A stretch of 5,361 nt of DNA, from the NCBI GenBank assembly GCA_030592105.1, contig JAUVKE010000193.1, forward strand, positions 1-5,361, written 5' to 3'. Each line of letters starts with the position of its first letter. The first letter of the stretch is position 1. Below, one piece after another: positions 1-4,941 of the stretch. The notes beneath the pieces are model-generated. The model made no database searches, was not told the DNA's origin, and saw only the letters and a program-made list of their open reading frames with translations. Origin of the DNA: Desulfobacteraceae bacterium (GTDB lineage Bacteria > Desulfobacterota > Desulfobacteria > Desulfobacterales > BuS5). The position numbers were made by a program, and so were the translations under genes.

Positions 1-59
1 AAGCCTGGAAAAAATTTAAGGCCGGTTAAATTATCGAAATTTCCATTTTCATCCAGTAA
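1..59 (-). pseudogene. Out-of-frame continuation of the protease domain, cut by the left edge
   Basis: Reading leftward from position 59 in the frame one base earlier than the 26-817 gene gives LLDENGNFDNLTGLKFFPG with no stop up to the window edge. This is what should follow TSAH in a trypsin/V8-like protease, where a short loop leads to a strand ending in a PG turn. The 26-817 frame and this one join if one base is added beside the codon after His252. Between CAC and TTACTG only two bases (CT) are present where a full codon is needed. The simplest reading is a one-base deletion that inactivates the protease, or an assembly/sequencing error. The rest of the domain, including the Asp and Ser residues, would lie outside the window. 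Confidence 0.7.
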
Positions 60-817
60 AGGTGGGCACTGGTTAAAACATGCTTCGGGGAAACTAAAAA
101 TCCTGTTCCAATGGCAATATAATCACTAAAAGTAATTGTGATCTGCCCGATGGTACTGTAAGGAATCGTTGTAATTTCAGTGTTGTTAACCCACTCAAGG
201 CTCAAATCTGGGGGAATGATCACAGAATCATGGGGCATTTTCCAGGGGGTGACTAAAGGGTCCACCCGCTCTGCTGTCGGCACAGGTGAGACAGACAGGC
301 CTTCAGCCATCCCAAAATTGATAAAATGATCCAGGGGGGTAATGGAAATACCGGCAAAAAAATTACGCAAATCTGCAACATCTTTCCCTTCCCATTTTAT
401 GGTTGTGGAGGGATTGGCTTTTAAGAGGTCAAGTTTGTCTGAAAGGTATTGGCTTTCATCAAAGCTGTTGGAAGGATTGATCCCTTCTTTAGCGCCAAAC
501 TGCAGGTAGTGGAGATATTTGTCTTCGGTCCAGGCTGCATCAAAAGCATCAAGGGCTTTTTCCATATCTGTAAACAGCTGCTGCTTCACCATGTCCGCAG
601 CTTTGGCAAAACAGTATTCATCGTGATTGAAAAAGGGATTGGGATTCAGCCCCTCTTTGTAACCAAAAATAGAATAATGGGTTTCAGGGGTGAGACCGGC
701 AGTCAGCAAAAAATTTTCGAGAAAATCGATATCTTTGGTTTGCCATTCCGGATAGTTTATTTGCAAAGCGGATAATTTTGCAGATAGATAATATGATTTA
801 TCGAACCCGGATAGCAT
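26..817 (-). CDS. Three-repeat secreted-type protein fused to the start of an S1/V8-like serine protease domain; frame broken after catalytic His
   Basis: Seen: 263 codons. Residues 5-178 form three related units built on FDxSxYLxxKLxxL and a later H-Y/F-x-x-F-G-x-x-E-G-L/I-x-P segment (about 47-58, 103-116, 163-174). Residues ~205-252 then read like the beginning of a trypsin-fold protease: IPYSTIGQITITF, then GTGFLVSPKHVLTSAH with His252 (positions 62-64) as the expected catalytic His. The frame ends 11 codons later in an unrelated tail (LYWMKMEISII). The Asp and Ser of the triad are absent from this frame. Known: such proteases cut peptide bonds using His-Asp-Ser, and HY..FG..EG-type repeats occur in large exported proteins. 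Inferred: no hydrophobic N-terminal signal is visible, so export, if any, would use a C-terminal (type I) signal beyond the left edge. The start is fixed by an in-frame TAA at 836-838 and an AGGGA ribosome site 7 nt before ATG. It lies downstream of the SapC-family gene on the same strand. Repeat and protease-start calls are firm; function of this broken copy is doubtful. Confidence 0.75.
   Translation of the reverse strand: MLSGFDKSYYLSAKLSALQINYPEWQTKDIDFLENFLLTAGLTPETHYSIFGYKEGLNPNPFFNHDEYCFAKAADMVKQQLFTDMEKALDAFDAAWTEDKYLHYLQFGAKEGINPSNSFDESQYLSDKLDLLKANPSTTIKWEGKDVADLRNFFAGISITPLDHFINFGMAEGLSVSPVPTAERVDPLVTPWKMPHDSVIIPPDLSLEWVNNTEITTIPYSTIGQITITFSDYIAIGTGFLVSPKHVLTSAHLYWMKMEISII
284..805 (-). 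repeat. Three ~57-residue protein repeats inside the protease-fusion gene
   Basis: Unit 1 is residues ~5-63 (FDKSYYLSAKLSAL to HYSIFGYKEGLNPNPFF), unit 2 ~64-118 (NHDEYCFAKAADM to YLHYLQFGAKEGINPSN) and unit 3 ~119-178 (FDESQYLSDKLDLL to LDHFINFGMAEGLSVSP). Each begins with an aromatic/acidic D/E-x-x-Y helix and ends with an FG..EG-x-P turn. The units are diverged at DNA level, so this is an old protein-level duplication and not a recent tandem repeat. The likely role is as an export or surface-association module in front of the enzyme domain (inference). Confidence 0.7.
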
Positions 818-824
818 GATCCCA

Positions 825-829
825 TCCCT
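825..829 (-). promoter_or_regulatory. Ribosome binding site of the repeat/protease gene
   Basis: AGGGA on the minus strand, 7 nt before the ATG at 817-815. It lies about 20 nt downstream of the hairpin element at 850-935, so folding of that element in the transcript could affect its exposure (inference). Confidence 0.5.
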
Positions 830-849
830 GTAACTTTACAATAAGTACC

Positions 850-935
850 GTAACTATTCAGCGTCGCTGGTTTAAGATACGCAACAGGTTTAATCATATT
901 CTGCCTGTTGCCGTATATATTCGCTGAATAGTTAC
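850..935. mobile_element. MITE-like / long-hairpin element with perfect 14-bp terminal inverted repeats
   Basis: GTAACTATTCAGCG at 850-863 is the exact reverse complement of 922-935. Inside, GCAACAGG (881-888) pairs with CCTGTTGC (904-911). That inner stem extends with ATAC (877-880) to GTAT (913-916) across a single bulged base at 912. The whole 86 bp can therefore fold into one long interrupted hairpin. It contains no gene and sits between two co-directional genes. Small size, terminal inverted repeats and lack of coding fit a MITE or similar repeat. I could not find a clear target-site duplication in the flanks. The plus strand reads GCC and six T (937-945) after the right arm, so terminator activity for rightward transcription is possible, but no rightward gene lies upstream. 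Confidence 0.5.
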
Positions 936-948
936 AGCCTTTTTTCAA

Positions 949-1668
949 TTAACCCAAACTTCCAGATGCAAGGGCTCCAATTTTAGAAAGAGATTGCAGA
1001 TGGCTGTAAATCAGAGGCATGGTACCATTTTTAACCAGAGTGGCAATTATTTTATCATCCATTGCAAGAAGTTTTTTCATATCAACGCCCTTAAAACCAT
1101 CAATACTTTTTGGCTGCCCATTGACCTGAAACTCAATTTTTCTGTCCACGATAAGGTTATCTCCAGCCAATAGCGTAAAGAGTATTTTTGTTTTGGCCAG
1201 TTCCTCCTGATAAACTTTCAAAGCTTTCAAGATTCCCTGGATAAATTCATTGGGCTCCCCGTCTGCCGTAAACAACGGTTCTCCCTGGTCCGTTGCAAAA
1301 TGTTCAGCGTCCGGATCCAGGCATAGTACGAATTTATCTTCTTTATTATCTTTTTCAGTCTCTTCTTTATTATCAATTTTTATCAGGGCAAAGGGATACA
1401 TCCTGAAATAAAAAGGGAGATAAGGGACTTTCCAGAGACCCTGGTCATCCACATAATTGTTTTTCCCTTTTTCAAGGGAGAGGAGGGCTGTGGGGATACA
1501 GGTGCCGTCTGAGGCAAAGATAATCGGATAATACTGTGAGGCCTGTTGCATTTCCGAGAAAGAAAGGTGCACAGATGAAATCTGTTTTGCAAAGTTAAAA
1601 TTATTTACTTTAGATAATCTGAGATCCTGGTGCTTTGATTTGTCCAACGGTTCAGGTCTGGTAAACAT
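949..1668 (-). CDS. SapC-family protein
   Basis: Seen: 239 codons from ATG, close to the ~240-250 residues usual for the family. Family landmarks in order: PEPLDKSKHQDLRL (5-18), FSEMQQASQYYPIIFA (37-52, the E-x(6)-YPIxF block), ALLSLEKGKNNYVDDQGLW (61-79), then VPYLPFYFRMYPFAL (81-95), LCLDPDAEHF, GEPLFTADGEP (129-139) and a C-terminal SHLQSLSKIGAL. There is no signal peptide or membrane segment. A charged stretch (about 98-112, rich in K, E, D) interrupts the YPFAL and LCLD blocks. Known: the Pfam SapC family is named after a Campylobacter fetus S-layer locus protein; its biochemical role is not settled. Start: ATG at 1668-1666 is preferred over TTG at 1674-1672, which adds two residues, because AAAGGA at 1679-1684 lies 10 nt before ATG but only 4 nt before TTG. 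It probably shares a transcript with the repeat/protease gene 131 bp downstream. An S-layer or surface-protein context is plausible, not shown. Confidence 0.88.
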   Translation of the reverse strand: MFTRPEPLDKSKHQDLRLSKVNNFNFAKQISSVHLSFSEMQQASQYYPIIFASDGTCIPTALLSLEKGKNNYVDDQGLWKVPYLPFYFRMYPFALIKIDNKEETEKDNKEDKFVLCLDPDAEHFATDQGEPLFTADGEPNEFIQGILKALKVYQEELAKTKILFTLLAGDNLIVDRKIEFQVNGQPKSIDGFKGVDMKKLLAMDDKIIATLVKNGTMPLIYSHLQSLSKIGALASGSLG

Positions 1669-1678
1669 AGGCAAGTTG

Positions 1679-1684
1679 TCCTTT
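1679..1684 (-). promoter_or_regulatory. Ribosome binding site of the SapC-family gene
   Basis: AAAGGA on the minus strand, 10 nt before ATG (1668-1666) and 4 nt before an in-frame TTG (1674-1672). The spacing favours the ATG, though a little long; TTG is too close for comfortable initiation. Confidence 0.5.
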
Positions 1685-1699
1685 CATTTGTGATCAATT

Positions 1700-1713
1700 T
1701 TGATTAAAATCAC
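1700..1713. promoter_or_regulatory. Possible FNR/CRP-family binding palindrome
   Basis: TTGAT-TAAA-ATCAC matches nine of ten fixed bases of the FNR-type consensus TTGAT-N4-ATCAA. It is embedded in a wider palindromic patch that also contains ATCAA-TT-TTGAT (1693-1704). It lies 32-45 nt before the SapC start codon. No promoter with activator-type spacing is visible for either gene, so a repressor site or chance AT-rich palindrome is equally possible. Confidence 0.22.
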
Positions 1714-1717
1714 CTGT

Positions 1718-1745
1718 CGCGGGTTCATGTGACACTGACCCCGCG
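1718..1745. repeat. REP-like GC-rich imperfect palindrome
   Basis: CGCGGG (1718-1723) pairs with CCCGCG (1740-1745). After one mismatch, TCA (1725-1727) pairs with TGA (1736-1738), leaving an 8-nt loop. The GC-rich stem stands out in an AT-rich intergenic region. The segment TTCATGTGACACTGACCCCG resembles, from memory, short palindromes scattered beside REP-associated (Y1/RAYT) transposases, but I cannot verify copies. No T-run follows on either strand, so an intrinsic terminator is unlikely. A leftward transcript starting upstream would carry it in the SapC leader. Confidence 0.4.
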
Positions 1746-2113
1746 GGCCCTTGAGGCTCCTGCTATCACCTTTGTACAATTATAGATTGTCAAACAAATA
1801 ACCCTATTTTAAAATTTGGCACCAGGCCAGAGGAAGCAAGCGCATTGTAATACGCAGGCGACCGATAAGGGGGTGAATTTATTTATGTGACGATCCATAA
1901 AGTTTAATCTTGTACCGAAGCTTTATATTGAAGTCAAGAACAGACTGAAGCATACTGTTTTTTGTTGACTTTTGTACGCTTTTTCAATAGGAGAAAGCTT
2001 TTAGGGTAAAGTTTTGAAAATTGATTCTACAATATATACAGATGTGCTTTGCTGCGTTTGTCAGGGCATTATGATTATTAAAAAATTATTTTAAATTATA
2101 AAAGTATAAATGA

Positions 2114-3925
2114 ATGACACCCTCAATTGATATCAGTATTGTTACCTACAACAGTGAAATGCATCTGGAAAAATTGTTTGAAAGTTTGAACGCACAGCAG
2201 GGAATTGATCTCCACTCTGTTTCTCTATTCTTTTATGACAATAACAGCCATGATCATACAATATTAAAACTGGCTGATCTGGTACAGCATCATGAAAGTA
2301 AATTTCATAAAATCATTGTTAAGGAAAATAAAAGGAACCTTGGTTTTGGAACGGCTCAGAATGCTATTGTTCAAGATGGGAAAGGGGATTTTATATTTAT
2401 CCTGAATCCCGATATTGAGCTTGATCAAAAAGCCCTTGCAACTCTCGCTGAAAAAGCGTTGGCGTCATCCATTGAAACCGCAGCCTGGGAAGCGCGGCAG
2501 GTTCCCTACGAGCACCCCAAGATCTATAATCCGATAACCATGGAAACATCCTGGGCAAGTGGTGCGGCATTATTTATCCGGCGGACAGCTTTTGAAAAGG
2601 TAAAAGGATTTGATACAGATATTTTTTTATATGGTGAGGATGTTGATTTATCATGGCGGCTCAGGGAACAGAATTTAAAAATCAAATATGTCCCGGACGC
2701 TCTTGTCTGGCATTATACCTATCAGTCCAAAAATGAAATAAAAACCGGTGCATATCTCGGTAGTACACGAACCAATTTAATGTTAAGAACCCGTTATGGT
2801 ACATGGAGAGATATTTTAGAAGGTTTAAAAATGCAATTGGGAATATTGCTCCTTCAAAACCGTCAGGTTGTTGTAAATCAGCGTTTTGAAGTATTCAAAA
2901 CCCTTTTAAAATTTTTTCGGAATGCTGTTAAATGGCGCAAATCGAGTCATAGAAAAAAATCTTTTCTTTTTTATGGATGGGATTATGAGCAAACCCGTTA
3001 TGGCGCTTTTTATGATACCGGCCAGGGGATAAAAACATTGAAAAGGTATCAGTTTCCCAGAGTCTCTGTGCTGATGCGGACAATGGGGAAAGCCTCTCTG
3101 GTGAGACAGGGGATCCAGTCGGTGGTCAATCAGACATATAAAAACATTGAACTAATTTTGATTGAAGATGGCTCAGCCACTCTGGATGGTATACAAAATG
3201 AGTTTCCTGATCTTTTAATCCATTACCATGCGATGGGAAAAAATCAAGGCCGCTGTATAGCAGGGAATGAGGCCCTGGCAAGGGCAACCGGTGAGTATTT
3301 TCTTTTTCTTGATGAAGATGATCTCCTTTATGCTGACTATGTTGAACAGCTTTTGGCAGCCTGTCTTGAAAAAAAGGCCAAAGTTGCATATGGTTATACT
3401 TTTGAAATACCATCTATTATCAATAAAAAAACAGGTGAGTTAGAAAAAGAAGGCACCTACTATCAAAGGTTTAACAGGCAGTTTTCCTTTGTGCATTTTG
3501 TCATGCATAATTTTTTACCGATAAATTCTGTACTTTTTCACAAATCTTTATATGAAAAATGCGGAGGATTTGACCCGGACTTGGAGTATATGGAAGACTG
3601 GCATCTCTGGGTCAGATTCAGCCTGCTCTCCCGCCCTTTTATTGATGTAAAAAAAACAACTGCCCTTTACCGTGTTCCCATGACATCTGGTATAAGTAAA
3701 GAACGCCGGGAAAAATTATTATATTATAGAAATCTGGCAAGGGAAAAACTGTCCAGGCTTCCCCTTAATGTTCAATTAAGCGATCTGCAGGAATTAAGCG
3801 ACGGATATGCTGCTGCAGAATCTGTGAATGCTGAAAAAGCTCTGAAAAATTATACTCCCAGGCAACTACATAAACTGGTCGATTATCTGGTAAAATGGTA
3901 CCGCTTGAAGCGTGGAATATATTAA
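2114..3925 (+). CDS. Two-domain family 2 glycosyltransferase
   Basis: Seen: 603 codons with two GT-A type GT2 domains. Domain 1 (about 4-205) has SIVTYNS, YDNNS (41-45), NLGFGTAQN (75-83), the NPD metal/nucleotide motif (98-100), WASGAALFIRR (147-157) and GEDVDLSWRLREQ (174-186), the pattern of WbbL/rhamnosyltransferase-like enzymes. Domain 2 (about 314-530) has VSVLMRT, IEDGS (350-354), FLDEDD (398-403) and MEDWHLWVRF (493-502), with a putative catalytic ED pair. A basic ~100-residue linker joins them, and a helical tail (about 540-603) follows. No signal peptide or clear membrane span is seen, so action on a lipid-linked acceptor at the inner face of the membrane is inferred. Both domains keep their key acidic motifs, so one protein could add two sugars in sequence. 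Donor and acceptor are unknown. Start: an in-frame TGA at 2111-2113 directly precedes ATG and no Shine-Dalgarno is visible. It is first of a rightward set, overlapping the next gene by one base. Confidence 0.9.
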   Translation: MTPSIDISIVTYNSEMHLEKLFESLNAQQGIDLHSVSLFFYDNNSHDHTILKLADLVQHHESKFHKIIVKENKRNLGFGTAQNAIVQDGKGDFIFILNPDIELDQKALATLAEKALASSIETAAWEARQVPYEHPKIYNPITMETSWASGAALFIRRTAFEKVKGFDTDIFLYGEDVDLSWRLREQNLKIKYVPDALVWHYTYQSKNEIKTGAYLGSTRTNLMLRTRYGTWRDILEGLKMQLGILLLQNRQVVVNQRFEVFKTLLKFFRNAVKWRKSSHRKKSFLFYGWDYEQTRYGAFYDTGQGIKTLKRYQFPRVSVLMRTMGKASLVRQGIQSVVNQTYKNIELILIEDGSATLDGIQNEFPDLLIHYHAMGKNQGRCIAGNEALARATGEYFLFLDEDDLLYADYVEQLLAACLEKKAKVAYGYTFEIPSIINKKTGELEKEGTYYQRFNRQFSFVHFVMHNFLPINSVLFHKSLYEKCGGFDPDLEYMEDWHLWVRFSLLSRPFIDVKKTTALYRVPMTSGISKERREKLLYYRNLAREKLSRLPLNVQLSDLQELSDGYAAAESVNAEKALKNYTPRQLHKLVDYLVKWYRLKRGIY

Positions 3926-4887
3926 TGATAAAAAAACCCTTTGTCTCAATTATTATTGTTAATTTTAATAGCGGAGCAATGTTAGAAAACTGCCTTACCA
4001 CACTGGAGAGGCAACTTTATAAAAATTTTGAAGTGATTTTAGTAGATAATGGATCAACTGACGGGTCCCTTGCGTATGTTGGAAAGCGCCCTTATCCTCT
4101 TATGGTTTTAGAGCTGGAAGGAAACAGAGGTTTTGCTGTTGCTAATAATCGTGGCGCTGAAAAAGCCAGGGCTGATTCGATTATTTTTTTAAATACAGAT
4201 GCTTTTCCCCAGAATATATGGCTTTCAATTATGGCGCAGGCAGTGGAAAAATATCCCCATGTGAGCGCATTCACATCCCATCAGGTTTCGTTTTATGATC
4301 AGAATATTTTGGACGGAACAGGCGATATCTATGCAACCAACGGACGCGCCTGGAGAAGAGATTATGGTGCAACACTGGTTGATGGTATTAATAAAGATGA
4401 TGAGGTTTTTGGTTTTTGCGCTGCTGCAGCTTTTATTAAAAAGGATATTTTTCTAAAACTTGGCGGTTTTGATGAAGATTATTTCTGTTATTTTGAAGAT
4501 GTCGATTTTTCCCTTCGCCTTCGTCTGGCAGGCCATGCATGCATGCATATCGCAAAAGCTGTGGTTTTTCATATTGGTTCCGCTACTTCAGGGGGGGCTG
4601 ATAGTGATTTTTCAATTCATTATGGGTATCGCAATCTTGTCTGGACCTATTTCAAATCTATGCCCTTGAGATTGTTGTTAAAGTATTTGCCGGGGCATTT
4701 ATCCTTAAATTGTCGCCATCTCCGTGATTATACCATGCAGAATCGATTCCCCGTGATTTTTAGAAGCAAATTGGCTGCATTGCTGGGCCTTCCGAAAATA
4801 TTGCTTTTTAAAAGGCCAAAGGTGCAGAGAACCATAAAAATTTCTTCCAGAGAACTGGAAAAAAAACTTGTAACCGATCCTGTTTGA
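3925..4887 (+). CDS. Family 2 glycosyltransferase, WbbL/rhamnosyltransferase-like
   Basis: Seen: 320 codons from ATG at 3925, the usual length for single-domain GT2 rhamnosyltransferase-like proteins. Motifs in order: VSIIIVNFNS (7-16), LVDNGSTDGS (39-48), NRGFAVANNRG (67-77), LNTD (89-92, a variant of the common NPD/DXD), FGFCAAAAFIKKDIF (162-176), YFEDVDFSLRLRLAG (189-203) and VVFHIGSAT (213-221), the H-x-G-S block typical of WbbL-like enzymes. A basic, partly hydrophobic C-terminal part (about 235-300) fits membrane attachment. Start: the stop of the upstream gene overlaps this ATG (TAATG, 3923-3927), and GTGGA lies about 8 nt before it, so translational coupling is likely. An ATG ten codons upstream (3895) lies inside the preceding gene and would precede the first beta strand with unrelated residues, so I reject it. 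It probably transfers a deoxyhexose such as rhamnose to a growing surface glycan (family inference, not proven). Confidence 0.9.
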   Translation: MIKKPFVSIIIVNFNSGAMLENCLTTLERQLYKNFEVILVDNGSTDGSLAYVGKRPYPLMVLELEGNRGFAVANNRGAEKARADSIIFLNTDAFPQNIWLSIMAQAVEKYPHVSAFTSHQVSFYDQNILDGTGDIYATNGRAWRRDYGATLVDGINKDDEVFGFCAAAAFIKKDIFLKLGGFDEDYFCYFEDVDFSLRLRLAGHACMHIAKAVVFHIGSATSGGADSDFSIHYGYRNLVWTYFKSMPLRLLLKYLPGHLSLNCRHLRDYTMQNRFPVIFRSKLAALLGLPKILLFKRPKVQRTIKISSRELEKKLVTDPV

Positions 4888-4941
4888 GTGCTGATTACAA
4901 CCGGTGGTTTATTTTATCCTGTTAAAATTTTGAAAAAGCCG

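Larger units (their letters stand above)
1675..2113. other. Divergent intergenic region without a gene
   Basis: About 440 bp between the leftward SapC gene and the rightward glycosyltransferase genes. It holds a palindromic AT-rich patch (1692-1713), a GC-rich REP-like hairpin (1718-1745), and a strongly AT-rich tail (about 2070-2113) running into the first rightward start. Open frames are at most about ten codons. An AGGAGA at 1989-1994 has no start codon at a usable distance. Possible but weak rightward promoter parts are TTGACT at 1965-1970 and TTGAAA at 2014-2019 with TATACA at 2035-2040 (15-nt spacing, short). No GGCGGTAG ops/JUMPstart motif, tRNA or riboswitch was recognised. Confidence 0.6.

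Noticed and set aside
56..64. Programmed -1 frameshift in the protease gene
   Set aside because: The bases around the break (CAC CTT TAC) do not form a standard slippery heptamer, no ribosome-site stimulator is visible, and a one-base deletion explains the break more simply.
449..775. 108-codon plus-strand open frame
   Set aside because: It lies wholly antisense to the repeat domain of the leftward gene and has no family features.
850..945. Intrinsic terminator for the SapC gene
   Set aside because: The T-run follows the hairpin only on the plus strand. Leftward transcription meets no T-run after the hairpin, so it would not terminate there.
757..948. 63-codon minus-strand open frame
   Set aside because: It runs through the inverted-repeat element and overlaps the start of the repeat/protease gene in another frame. 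It has no recognisable domain, and its composition follows the element's palindromes.
1383..1592. 69-codon minus-strand open frame
   Set aside because: It is inside the SapC-family gene in another frame, low-complexity and without homology signals.
1779..1794. Leftward sigma-70 promoter with TTGACA (1794-1789) and TATAAT (1784-1779)
   Set aside because: Both hexamers are perfect but only about 4 nt apart. TATAAT alone has no acceptable -35 at 15-18 nt, and TTGACA alone has no -10 at the right spacing.
2042..2094. Two tiny overlapping frames (ten codons from 2042, seven codons from 2071) as a leader peptide
   Set aside because: They have no ribosome site and no attenuator-like hairpin, and such frames are expected by chance in AT-rich DNA.
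3126..3413. 95-codon minus-strand open frame
   Set aside because: It is antisense to domain 2 of the two-domain glycosyltransferase, which has clear motifs throughout.
3765..4001. 78-codon minus-strand open frame
   Set aside because: It is antisense across the junction of two well-supported glycosyltransferase genes and has no ribosome site or domain.
4092..4274. 60-codon minus-strand frame, and a 69-codon plus-strand frame at 4460-4669
   Set aside because: Both overlap the WbbL-like gene, whose motifs continue through these stretches.
4534..4548. CATG tetranucleotide repeat (3.75 copies) as a phase-variation tract in the second glycosyltransferase
   Set aside because: There are too few copies for slippage-driven switching, and the codons encode an ordinary loop after the EDVD motif.
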